Positions 7,158 to 15,460 of a stretch of 43,132 bases of DNA are shown here, piece after piece. The notes under the pieces are model-generated. The model ran no database searches, was not told the origin of the DNA, and saw only the letters and a program-made list of their open reading frames with translations. This stretch comes from Rhodospirillaceae bacterium. Lineage in GTDB: Bacteria > Pseudomonadota > Alphaproteobacteria > GCA-2731375. The stretch is taken from positions 1-43,132 of the forward strand of contig JABJKS010000093.1 of NCBI GenBank assembly GCA_018660265.1, in the 5' to 3' direction. The translations under genes and the position numbers were made by a program. Each line of letters begins with the position of its first letter. Within the stretch, counting starts at the first letter, position 1.

Positions 7158-7784
7158 TTAGAGGAGATCGTGGACCCGGCGGTAGAGGTTCATCAGCATG
7201 CCTGCGGTGGCACCCCAGATGTAGAATTCGCCGTAGGGCATGGCGTAGTATTGCCGGGCGCGGCCGTTTAATTCGCGGCTGTGGCGCTGATGGTTTTTTG
7301 GATCGAACAAAAATTCCAGGGGCACTTCAAATACTTCCGCCACCTCGAAGTCATCCACATTCAGTTCAAACCCCAGGCGCACAAAGCCCACCACCGGGGT
7401 GACGTGAAAGCCGGTGCCGGTTTCGTAATCGTCCAGATAGCCGACGGTTTCGATGTAGGAACGGTTCAGGCCGATTTCCTCCTCCGTCTCGCGCAGGGCT
7501 GTGTCGATCACGTCCAGGTCATCCTCTTCCACCCGGCCGCCGGGGAAGCTGACTTGACCCGCATGATGATGCAGATGGTCCGTGCGCTTGGTCAATAACA
7601 CTGTCAGGCCGCTGTTATGCTCGACCAGGGGGACCAAAACAGCAGCGGGCTTCAGGCGTTCGGCGGGATCAATCCAATCCTGCATGAACGGGTTCAGGTC
7701 ATGATCGCCCGTGCTGGGCCGCAAATCATCATGGGCACGGGAATCCGCCATGGGAAGAAGTTTGGATACAATTCGATCGCGCAA
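7158..7784 (-). CDS. Nudix hydrolase, CoA pyrophosphatase (NudL-like)
   Basis: This 208-residue protein has LLTKRTDHLHHHAGQVSFPG (about residues 63-82) followed by the Nudix box GGRVEEDDLDVIDTALRE and TEEEIGL. That combination marks the YeaB/NudL group, which cleaves coenzyme A or related diphosphates with a divalent metal. The start is a TTG at 7784, favoured by AAGGAG 6 bases upstream. The first ATG, at 7751, has no ribosome site. It follows the DUF1285 gene by 33 bases on the same strand, a common alphaproteobacterial pair. I do not see the CCA-adding tRNA nucleotidyltransferase gene that in my memory often follows. Confidence 0.88.
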   Translation of the reverse strand: MRDRIVSKLLPMADSRAHDDLRPSTGDHDLNPFMQDWIDPAERLKPAAVLVPLVEHNSGLTVLLTKRTDHLHHHAGQVSFPGGRVEEDDLDVIDTALRETEEEIGLNRSYIETVGYLDDYETGTGFHVTPVVGFVRLGFELNVDDFEVAEVFEVPLEFLFDPKNHQRHSRELNGRARQYYAMPYGEFYIWGATAGMLMNLYRRVHDLL

Positions 7785-7817
7785 CAGTGGCTCCTTACTG
7801 GTTTTGCCGATTGGTGA

Positions 7818-8378
7818 TTATAACGGCGGGCCGACCTGAAAAAACACCCCCGCGCTCCAAATACCGAACCGGACCTCATCATTCGAGGTTTCTTCCACCC
7901 CTAAATCAATAAGATCATAGAAGATGGCACGGGAGATCAATGCTTCCAAGCCCGCGCGTATATGAATGTAGGGCGACGGCTCCTCCGTCTCGGGGTCAAT
8001 CTCCACCCGAATGGCATGCTCCGGGCCCGCCATCACCTCATCATCGACGTTGGTGCGAAAGGTCAGAACCTGGTCCCGGCCGGTGCCATGGACAGCCATC
8101 GCCACAGCCTGAAACGGGGCATCTTCGACCACAATGGAATACTTTTCCACCGGGGTGACCAGATAATACCGATCATCGGGGTCATGACGCAAAATTGATG
8201 CGAACATTTTCACCATTGCCGGGCGTTTAATGGGGCTGCCCAGATAGTGCCAGCTGCCGTCACGGGCGATGCGCATGTCCAGTTCGCCGCTGTAATCCGG
8301 GTCCCACAACTCAACCGGTGGCGCCTTGCCCTTTGGCAATTGTGCTGCGATGGCGGCGATAGCATCGTCTTTTGGCAC
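7818..8378 (-). CDS. DUF1285 family protein
   Basis: This 186-residue soluble protein matches the DUF1285 pattern: DMRIARDGSWHYLGSPIKRPAMVKMFASILRHD, YYLVTPVEKYSIVVEDAPFQAVAM, and a C-terminal domain ending EVRFGIWSAGVFFQVG. The biochemical function is not known. The start is a GTG at 8378 with GAGGAAG about 10 bases upstream. It is transcribed with the Nudix gene downstream and lies head-to-head with moxR across a 96-base gap that must hold both promoters. Confidence 0.88.
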   Translation of the reverse strand: MPKDDAIAAIAAQLPKGKAPPVELWDPDYSGELDMRIARDGSWHYLGSPIKRPAMVKMFASILRHDPDDRYYLVTPVEKYSIVVEDAPFQAVAMAVHGTGRDQVLTFRTNVDDEVMAGPEHAIRVEIDPETEEPSPYIHIRAGLEALISRAIFYDLIDLGVEETSNDEVRFGIWSAGVFFQVGPPL

Positions 8379-8474
8379 CGTATGTCTTCCTCTCGTTCCG
8401 CTAGCCCTTCGCGCCTGTAGACGTTACCCTCACGATGTGGAATTACGTTACGGCTTCTTAATATAGTGGACAAC

Positions 8475-9485
8475 ATGGCATTCGTCAGTGAAACCGACAA
8501 AGAATTGATGACAAACATCGAGGCTGCGGCCGAAACCGCCGTTATGCAGGTGGCCAAGGTACGGGCCATGATCGGCAGGGTTATTTTCGGCCAGGAAGCG
8601 GTCGTCGATGAAGCCCTGATAACCCTTCTGGCAGGTGGCCATGGTCTTCTGATCGGCGTGCCGGGCCTGGCCAAAACACGGCTGGTGGAAACTTTGGGCA
8701 CCGTTTTGGGTTTGGCCGAGAAACGGGTGCAGTTCACCCCGGATCTGATGCCAGCCGATATTCTCGGCTCGGAGGTGTTGGAGGAGGCGGACAACGGCAA
8801 ACGCGCCTTTCGCTTTATCCCCGGCCCGGTGTTCTGCCAGCTGTTAATGGCGGATGAGATCAACCGCGCCAGCCCACGCACCCAATCCGCCCTGTTGCAG
8901 GCCATGCAGGAACAGGTGGTCACCATCGCCGGGCAGCATCACCCCCTACCAAAACCCTTCCAGGTCCTCGCCACCCAGAACCCGCTGGAGCAGGAGGGTA
9001 CCTATCCCCTACCGGAGGCGCAGTTGGACCGTTTTCTGCTGCAGATTGATGTGGACTATCCCGACCGGGAGGCGGAACGCCGCATGCTTGTCGCCACCAC
9101 CGGCGGCGACGAAACGGCGATTGAGGCGGTGATGGATGCCGGACAATTGTTGGAGATCCAAAAACTGATCCGCCACATTCCCGTGGGCGATAGCGTGGTT
9201 GAAGCCATTTTGACCCTGGTCCGCAATGGCCGCCCCGAAGACAGCGACCTGGCAGGTATCCGGGAACAGGTTGCCTGGGGCCCGGGGCCACGGGCCAGCC
9301 AGGCCATGATGCTGGCGGTGCGGGCCCGGGCCTTGTTGGATGGCCGCCTGGCACCATCTGTTGATGATGTGCTGGCCCTGGCACGACCGGTCCTGCGCCA
9401 CCGTATGGCCTTGACCTTTGCCGCCCGCGCCGACGGTATTACCCTGGCCGGGGTGATCGATCGTCTGTCAGAGCCTTTGGCCTAG
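8475..9485 (+). CDS. MoxR-type AAA+ ATPase
   Basis: This 336-residue ATPase has Walker A GVPGLAKT (residues 61-68), Walker B LLMADEINRA (about 123-132), and sensor region ATQNPLEQEGTYPLPEAQLDRFL, diagnostic of the MoxR group. MoxR proteins work as chaperone-like remodelers together with DUF58 and von Willebrand A-type proteins encoded next to them. I chose ATG 8475. The frame is open from GTG 8466, but neither start has a strong ribosome site. It is first of a four-gene plus-strand unit (8475-15390). The client of this group in alphaproteobacteria is not established. Confidence 0.93.
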   Translation: MAFVSETDKELMTNIEAAAETAVMQVAKVRAMIGRVIFGQEAVVDEALITLLAGGHGLLIGVPGLAKTRLVETLGTVLGLAEKRVQFTPDLMPADILGSEVLEEADNGKRAFRFIPGPVFCQLLMADEINRASPRTQSALLQAMQEQVVTIAGQHHPLPKPFQVLATQNPLEQEGTYPLPEAQLDRFLLQIDVDYPDREAERRMLVATTGGDETAIEAVMDAGQLLEIQKLIRHIPVGDSVVEAILTLVRNGRPEDSDLAGIREQVAWGPGPRASQAMMLAVRARALLDGRLAPSVDDVLALARPVLRHRMALTFAARADGITLAGVIDRLSEPLA

Positions 9486-9490
9486 ACGCA

Positions 9491-10411
9491 ATGGCAATCG
9501 CCGCCGCACACAATTCCGGACATCGGGCGGAGCAACTGGCGTCAGGCATGCCGGCCCTGCTGGTGGCCGCCGAACGGGTCGCGGCCACAATAGTGCAAGG
9601 GGTGCATGGCCGCCGCCGGGTCGGCAGTGGCGAAACATTCTGGCAATACCGGCGTTATCAAAGCGGCGACAGCGCCGGCGCCATCGACTGGCGGCAGTCG
9701 GGCAAAAGCCAGAAGGTTTTTGTCCGGGAAAACGAATGGGAAGCAGCCCAGAGCATCTGGCTGTGGCGGGACGGCTCCCCGTCCATGGACTATCAATCCA
9801 ATGCGGCACAGGAGCCGAAAATTGATCGGGCCAATCTGTTGTTACTGGCCTTGGCCTCGTTATTGCTGCGCGGCGGTGAACACGTGGGGCTGTACGGCCG
9901 GGACGGGAACGCCACCGGGGCTAGCGGTGGCAGGGCCACCCTGAACCGTCTGGGCGCGCACTTAATGACAGAGCAAAACCAGGCGGCCCAAAACCAAGCA
10001 ACGGATTTGCCGGAACCGGGGCGGCTGCCGCGCTTTGCCCAGATGGTGTTGTTCGGGGATTTCCTTTGCCCCATGGAACAGATTGAGAAAACCGTCAAGC
10101 GCTTCGCCGATCAAGGTGCCCGGGGCCATCTGTTGCAAATCCTGGATCCATCCGAAGAGGATCTGCCGTTCCGGGGCCGCACGGAATTTGAAGGCCTGGA
10201 GGGTGAGGGCCGCTTGATCATTGGCCGTGTGGAAAGCCTGCGTGATGACTATCAACGCCGCATGGCCGATCGCCGCGCCGCCTTGGTGGAGATTACCCGC
10301 GGGGCCGGTTGGGGCTTTACCCCCCATCGCACGGACAGACCGCCACAGACTGCTTTGCTGGCATTGTACAATGCCCTCAGCGGTATGTTGGATCCGCAGA
10401 CGGGACCCTAG
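9491..10411 (+). CDS. DUF58 domain protein (MoxR partner)
   Basis: This 306-residue protein contains the DUF58 core: QGVHGRRRVGSGETFWQYRRYQ-x-GDS-x(3)-IDWRQSGKSQKVFVRENEWEAAQSIWLWRDGSPSM. DUF58 proteins have a von Willebrand A-like fold. DGSPSM corresponds to the DxSxSM metal-site motif, here with Gly at the second position. No membrane segment is seen. It begins 5 bases after the moxR stop and is followed 3 bases later by the DUF4159 gene, so all are cotranscribed. It probably links the ATPase to the membrane proteins encoded downstream. Confidence 0.92.
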   Translation: MAIAAAHNSGHRAEQLASGMPALLVAAERVAATIVQGVHGRRRVGSGETFWQYRRYQSGDSAGAIDWRQSGKSQKVFVRENEWEAAQSIWLWRDGSPSMDYQSNAAQEPKIDRANLLLLALASLLLRGGEHVGLYGRDGNATGASGGRATLNRLGAHLMTEQNQAAQNQATDLPEPGRLPRFAQMVLFGDFLCPMEQIEKTVKRFADQGARGHLLQILDPSEEDLPFRGRTEFEGLEGEGRLIIGRVESLRDDYQRRMADRRAALVEITRGAGWGFTPHRTDRPPQTALLALYNALSGMLDPQTGP

Positions 10412-10414
10412 GTC

Positions 10415-13267
10415 ATGTTGTCTCTTGGACCCATCGCACCCATTGCTTTGGCAGCACCCTGGATGTTGCTGGGTCTGATAACGCTACCTGTGATCTGGTG
10501 GTTATTGCGGATAACCCCGCCAACGCCGCAACGGGTGCCCTTCCCCCCGATCCGTATTCTGCTGGGCCTGGGTGGGGAGGAAGAAACCCCCGCCAAGACG
10601 CCGCTTTGGCTGGCCCTGCTGCGGATGTTGCTGGCGACCCTGGCGGTGCTGGCCCTGGCCCACCCCCTGTTGCACCCCAATGCGGATCTGTCCGGCGATG
10701 GGCCGGTGCTGTTGGTGATTGACGACGGCTGGGCCGCAGCCCCCAACTGGCCCCTGCGACAGCAAGCCGCCCTGGGTCTGGTCGAACAGGCAAAGCGGCA
10801 ACAGCGCCCGGTCATAATTCTAACGACGGCACCGCCTATTGGCGGTGGCCCTGTCCGCGCCAGCGGTCTGTTGCAGGCGGCTGAAGCCGAACCCATCTTG
10901 CGCGCCCTACAGCCAAAGCCGTGGGCCACGGACCGGGCGGCGGCGGCTGTGGCGGTGGACAACCTGTCGCTGGCGCAACCACCGACAGTGGTTTGGCTGG
11001 GCGATGGCATCGATGGTCCCGGACGGGCGGGCCTGGCCGCGAACCTGGCTGCATTGGGGCCGGCGCAACAGTTGCGGTTGGCACAACAACCCTTGTCGCA
11101 ACGGGCCATGGCCCTGTTGCCGCCAACCCTGACCCGGCAAGGTTTGGCCGCGACCGTTCTACGGGCCGACAACGCAGGAGCCGGCGGGTTGGCATCCGTG
11201 TCCGTGCGGGCGGTTGGCGAACGAGGCCGGGTCCTGGGCCAAGCCAGCGCGCAATTTCTGGCCGGGGATGATCGCGCCGTAGCGGATATTCCCCTGACTG
11301 GTGAGCTGCGCAACCGAACCCTGCGCCTGGATTTGGTCGGGCCCGGTTCGGCTGCCGCCTCGATCCTGTTGGATGAACGCTGGCGGCGGCGGCCCGTGGG
11401 CCTGGTTTCAGGCGGCGGGGTGGAGGAGCGCTCCCAACCCCTGCTGTCCAATCTGTATTATCTGGAGCGGGCCCTCGCACCCTTTGCCGAAGTACGACAT
11501 GGCGAGATCGATGGCCTGTTGCAACGCCCCCTGGCGGTTCTGGCGCTGGCGGATATTGGCCGCCTCTCCGGCACGGAACGAACCGAGGTGAAACAATGGG
11601 TCCAGGGCGGCGGTATGCTGATCCGTTTTGCCGGGCCGCATTTGGCGCAGTCTTCAGAAGCCGCATCCGTTGGCGCAGCAGTTGGAAGGTCGGGTGGTAC
11701 ATCTGGGGGAACTGCCGACGACCTGGTTCCGACACCCCTGCGCCAAGGTGGCCGCGACTTGGGCGGTTCGCTGTCGTGGGCGAAGCCGGCAGGGCTGGCA
11801 ACCTTTCCCAAGCACAGCCCGTTTTTTGGACTGCAGGTCCCAGGTGATGTTTTAATCCGGCGACAGGTTTTGGCGCAACCATCCCAGGATCTGTCCCAAC
11901 GCACCTGGGCCAGCCTGGTGGATGGCACGCCATTGGTAACGGCGGCACCCCAGGGTCAGGGTTGGTTGGTATTGTTTCACACCACCGCGAATGCCGCCTG
12001 GTCCAACCTGCCCCTGTCGGGATTGTTCGTTGAGATGATGCACCGTTTGGTCGATATGTCCCGTGGCGTCAGCAACGATAGCGATGAAGCCGGTGCCGGG
12101 CGGGAACTGCCGCCCCTGGCCAGCCTGGACGGATTTGCCCGTCTGGGCCCGCCCCTGTCAGGTGCCGCGCCCCTGGCGGCGCAGGCAATCGCCAAGGCCG
12201 AGGCTGGACCAAAATCACCGCCCGGATACTACGGATTGCAGGACGACCGCCGGGCCCTGAACTTGAGCCAGAACTGGCAGGCCCTGCGCGCCATCACCGA
12301 ACTGTCCGTACCGGCGGAGATGACCAGCTACCAGCAAACCAGTGAATTCGATTTAAAACCCTGGCTGTTGACGGCTGCGGTGGTGTTGGCATTGATTGAT
12401 CTGCTGGCCGTCCTGGCCTTACGCGGGCTGTTGTGGCCCAGCACCCGCCTGACCGCCATAGTCCTGGGCGCACTGTTGTTGTTGCCCGATAGCACGGGCG
12501 TGGCAGAGGCCCAGCAACTCTCCGCCGCTGACAAATTCGCCATGAGCGCGGCCCTGGATACCCGGCTGGCCTATGTCCTGACCGGCAACGCCCGGGTCGA
12601 CGAGATGAGCCGCGCCGGCCTGACGGGCCTAAGTGAAATTCTGCGCCTGCGTACATCAATCGAGCCGGAAGCCCCCATGGCCGTGGATATAGAGCGCGCA
12701 CCCCTGGTACTGTTTCCCATTCTGTATTGGCCCATGGTCGCCACCCAGCCAGCGTTGAGCGAACGGGCCATTGCCAAAGTATCCCGCTTCATGCGTACAG
12801 GCGGCACCATCGTCCTGGACAGCCGGGATGGCGGCAGCAGTATGCCCGCCTTGCGCCGCCAGTTGGGGCTGGAGGGCGGCAGCGGTGCCGGACGCCTGCG
12901 ATCCCTGTTGTCCCGGTTGGACCTGCCCCCCCTGGCGCCTGTGCCCCAGGGTCACGTCCTGACCAAATCGTTCTACTTGCTGCAGGGTTTCCCCGGCCGC
13001 TATGCGGGTGGCTCGGTCTGGGTGGAGCGGCGACCAGGCGGCATCAACGATGGTGTTTCCGCATTGGTCATCGGCGGCAATGATTGGGCTGCCGCCTGGG
13101 CCACGGACAAGCGGCACAAACCCCTGGTCCTGCCAACGCCCGGCGGCTCCCGCCAGCGGGAAATGGCCTATCGCTTCGGGGTCAATTTGGTGATGTATGC
13201 CCTGACCGGCAATTATAAGGCGGATCAGGTGCATATCCGCGATATTCTGGAACGGTTGGGGCAATGA
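10415..13267 (+). CDS. DUF4159 membrane protein with BatA-like N-terminus
   Basis: This is a 950-residue protein. The N-terminus has two hydrophobic segments (IALAAPWMLLGLITLPVIWWLL and LLRMLLATLAVLALAHPLL), flanking the short arginine/proline stretch typical of BatA-type aerotolerance proteins. A long periplasmic or cytosolic middle follows. A membrane segment near residues 650-670 (WLLTAAVVLALIDLLAVLAL) and a second at about 680 come before the DUF4159 domain (about 710-945; VLFPILYWPMVATQPALSE, FMRTGGTIVLDSRDGG, YRFGVNLVMYALTGNYKADQVH). Its stop overlaps the next start (ATGA). Function is unknown; the cluster suggests a MoxR-driven envelope complex. Confidence 0.9.
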   Translation: MLSLGPIAPIALAAPWMLLGLITLPVIWWLLRITPPTPQRVPFPPIRILLGLGGEEETPAKTPLWLALLRMLLATLAVLALAHPLLHPNADLSGDGPVLLVIDDGWAAAPNWPLRQQAALGLVEQAKRQQRPVIILTTAPPIGGGPVRASGLLQAAEAEPILRALQPKPWATDRAAAAVAVDNLSLAQPPTVVWLGDGIDGPGRAGLAANLAALGPAQQLRLAQQPLSQRAMALLPPTLTRQGLAATVLRADNAGAGGLASVSVRAVGERGRVLGQASAQFLAGDDRAVADIPLTGELRNRTLRLDLVGPGSAAASILLDERWRRRPVGLVSGGGVEERSQPLLSNLYYLERALAPFAEVRHGEIDGLLQRPLAVLALADIGRLSGTERTEVKQWVQGGGMLIRFAGPHLAQSSEAASVGAAVGRSGGTSGGTADDLVPTPLRQGGRDLGGSLSWAKPAGLATFPKHSPFFGLQVPGDVLIRRQVLAQPSQDLSQRTWASLVDGTPLVTAAPQGQGWLVLFHTTANAAWSNLPLSGLFVEMMHRLVDMSRGVSNDSDEAGAGRELPPLASLDGFARLGPPLSGAAPLAAQAIAKAEAGPKSPPGYYGLQDDRRALNLSQNWQALRAITELSVPAEMTSYQQTSEFDLKPWLLTAAVVLALIDLLAVLALRGLLWPSTRLTAIVLGALLLLPDSTGVAEAQQLSAADKFAMSAALDTRLAYVLTGNARVDEMSRAGLTGLSEILRLRTSIEPEAPMAVDIERAPLVLFPILYWPMVATQPALSERAIAKVSRFMRTGGTIVLDSRDGGSSMPALRRQLGLEGGSGAGRLRSLLSRLDLPPLAPVPQGHVLTKSFYLLQGFPGRYAGGSVWVERRPGGINDGVSALVIGGNDWAAAWATDKRHKPLVLPTPGGSRQREMAYRFGVNLVMYALTGNYKADQVHIRDILERLGQ

Positions 13268-15390
13268 CCACCTTCGCGCGCATCAGCTTTGATCCCGCCT
13301 TGCCTTTGTGGCTGCTGACGGCTTTGGCCGTGTTCGCGGCGGCATTACTGGCCCTGGCCTATTGGCGGCGTTCGGGCGGTGTGACATGGCGGCTGGGAGC
13401 AATTGCGGCAGCGCTTTTGACCCTGGCCAATCCATCATTGGTGCAGGAGCAACGCAATCCCGTACCCGACGTGGCCTTGATCGTGGTCGATCAATCCATC
13501 AGCCAGCGGATTGCCGGGCGGGCGGTGCAATCGGAAACAGCCCTGGAAAAATTGGAACAACGGTTGGCCGGGCGGCCCGATTTGGAAGTGCGGGTGATCC
13601 GCGCCGGCATGGGCACGGCATCCGATCGTTTTCTGCCCGAAGGCACCCACTTGTTCGGTGCCATCCGGGCCGGTTTGCGGGATGTTCCAAAACAGCGCCT
13701 GGCCGGCATAATCGTCATCTCTGACGGGCAGGTCCACGATCTGCCAAAAGTGGATGTTGATGCCACCGGCGGCACGGATTTTGGTGGTCCGGTACACCTG
13801 TTATTGACCGGCCAGCGGGGTGAGCGGGACCGGCGTTTGGTGGTGGTCAAGGCACCAAGCTACGGCATCGTGGGGGAGACATTGAACCTAAGCCTGGCGG
13901 TGGAAGACAGCGCCGACGACCGGACGGGCAGTACGGTGGGCAGCACGGCCAACGCCGGTCGGGCCCGCCTAAGCCTGCGCCGGGACGGCGGCATTGCCGA
14001 TAGCCGCAGCATACCGGTTGGCAAAACCCGCAACTTTCCCTTTCGCCTCAACCACGCCGGCGCAACAGTGTTGGAGTTGGAAATCGATGCGGGCCCTGAA
14101 GAACTGACCGAGAAAAACAACCGCGCCGTCGTCATCGTCAACGGCGTGCGGGAGCGGGTGCGGGTGCTGCTGGTATCGGGCGAACCCCATGCCGGTGAGC
14201 GGACTTGGCGCAATATTCTGAAATCCGATCCCTCCGTGGACCTGGTGCACTTCACAATATTGCGACCGCCCCACAAACAGGATGGCACACCCATCAACGA
14301 ACTTTCCCTGATCGCCTTTCCGACAAGGGAATTGTTTCAGGACAAGTTGGATGAATTTGATCTGATCATCTTTGACCGCTATCGCCGCCGGGGCGTTCTG
14401 CCGGACATCTACCTGCAAAACGTCGCCGAATATGTGCGTCGCGGGGGCGCGGTTCTAACGGCGGTGGGCCGGGATTTCGCAACCTTGCCGATCTCTCTCT
14501 CCCGCACACCCCTTGGCGCGATCCTGCCCTCCAAACCCACAGGCACAATTCGCGAGGCCGGCTTTCGTCCCCTGCCCACCGACAAGGGCCGCCGCCATCC
14601 GGTTACCGCCATGCTGGAGGGGATCGGCGAGCCGGGCAGCCCGCCAACCTGGGGCCGGTGGTTTCGTCAAATCGACGTTGAAGATGTCAAAGGCGATGTC
14701 CTGTTGCATGGCGCCGGGCAGCAACCATTGTTGATTATGGATCGGGTCGGCGATGGCCGGGTGGCGCAATTGCTGTCTGACCATGCCTGGTTATGGACTC
14801 GCGGTTTTGAGGGCGGCGGACCACAGGCTGAATTGCTGCGCCGCATGGCCCATTGGTTGATGCAGGAACCCGACTTGGAGGAAGAGGACCTGCGGGCCCG
14901 TGCCGTGGGTAGCCAATTGCTGATCCAGCGCCGCAGCCTGAATCCGCTGGGCAAGGATATTCAGATCACCACCCCGTCAGGCGAGGTGGCGAGCATCGCC
15001 CTGACAGATAATGGCCGGGGGATGGAAACAGGGGCCATGGCGGTGATGGAGCCGGGCCTGTACCGCCTCAACGACGGTGCCCACCGGGCCATCGCCGCAG
15101 CGGGTGATATCAACCCCCTGGAATATGCCGACATGCGCGCCTCGCCAACAAAGTTTCTGCCCTTGCTGGAACAAAGCGGCGGCGGCGCATTTTGGCTGGC
15201 CGACGGTATGCCGGACGTACGCCGGATTAAACCGGGCCGGATCAACCGTGGCCACAACTGGTTGGGTCTGCGGGCCAGCGGTGACTACACAGTCAGCGGC
15301 GTGGCACAAACACCGCTGCTACCGGCCCTGTTGGTGTTGATCCTGTTCCTGGGCCTGACCATGCTGGCCTGGCATCGGGAAGGGCGATAG
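13264..15390 (+). CDS. Large membrane protein of the MoxR cluster, glutamine-amidotransferase-like
   Basis: This 708-residue protein is anchored by N-terminal segments (LPLWLLTALAVFAAALLALAYW and a second at about 40-60) and one at the very C-terminus (LLPALLVLILFLGLTML). The central part has VWA-like character (VALIVVDQSIS, a DxS-like motif) and then a class I amidotransferase-like fold (VRVLLVSGEPHAGERTWRNIL, FDLIIFDRYRRRG, VRRGGAVLTAVGRDF) without an obvious catalytic Cys. This is the usual fourth member after DUF4159 in alphaproteobacteria. It is coupled to the upstream gene by ATGA. Its function is not known. It could form the membrane partner of the DUF4159 protein. Confidence 0.85.
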   Translation: MTTFARISFDPALPLWLLTALAVFAAALLALAYWRRSGGVTWRLGAIAAALLTLANPSLVQEQRNPVPDVALIVVDQSISQRIAGRAVQSETALEKLEQRLAGRPDLEVRVIRAGMGTASDRFLPEGTHLFGAIRAGLRDVPKQRLAGIIVISDGQVHDLPKVDVDATGGTDFGGPVHLLLTGQRGERDRRLVVVKAPSYGIVGETLNLSLAVEDSADDRTGSTVGSTANAGRARLSLRRDGGIADSRSIPVGKTRNFPFRLNHAGATVLELEIDAGPEELTEKNNRAVVIVNGVRERVRVLLVSGEPHAGERTWRNILKSDPSVDLVHFTILRPPHKQDGTPINELSLIAFPTRELFQDKLDEFDLIIFDRYRRRGVLPDIYLQNVAEYVRRGGAVLTAVGRDFATLPISLSRTPLGAILPSKPTGTIREAGFRPLPTDKGRRHPVTAMLEGIGEPGSPPTWGRWFRQIDVEDVKGDVLLHGAGQQPLLIMDRVGDGRVAQLLSDHAWLWTRGFEGGGPQAELLRRMAHWLMQEPDLEEEDLRARAVGSQLLIQRRSLNPLGKDIQITTPSGEVASIALTDNGRGMETGAMAVMEPGLYRLNDGAHRAIAAAGDINPLEYADMRASPTKFLPLLEQSGGGAFWLADGMPDVRRIKPGRINRGHNWLGLRASGDYTVSGVAQTPLLPALLVLILFLGLTMLAWHREGR

Positions 15391-15391
15391 A

Positions 15392-15411
15392 TTTTTGTCG
15401 AAGGACAAAAT
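15392..15411. terminator. Hairpin between convergent genes
   Basis: TTTTGTC (15393-15399) and GACAAAA (15404-15410) form a 7-base stem with a GAAG loop, flanked by further A/T bases. It lies directly after the stop of the MoxR cluster and faces the convergent minus-strand gene at 15461. The stem is A/T-rich, so its strength as a terminator is uncertain. Confidence 0.45.
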
Positions 15412-15460
15412 TCCAGGCCACCCAGCGATGGGCGTCAGTCGAAAACTTTCCCTTTAACCG

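Noticed and set aside
10408-11948. Long minus-strand frames opposite the DUF4159 gene
   Set aside because: They are Arg/Pro/Gly-rich shadow frames of a real gene, without motifs or ribosome sites.
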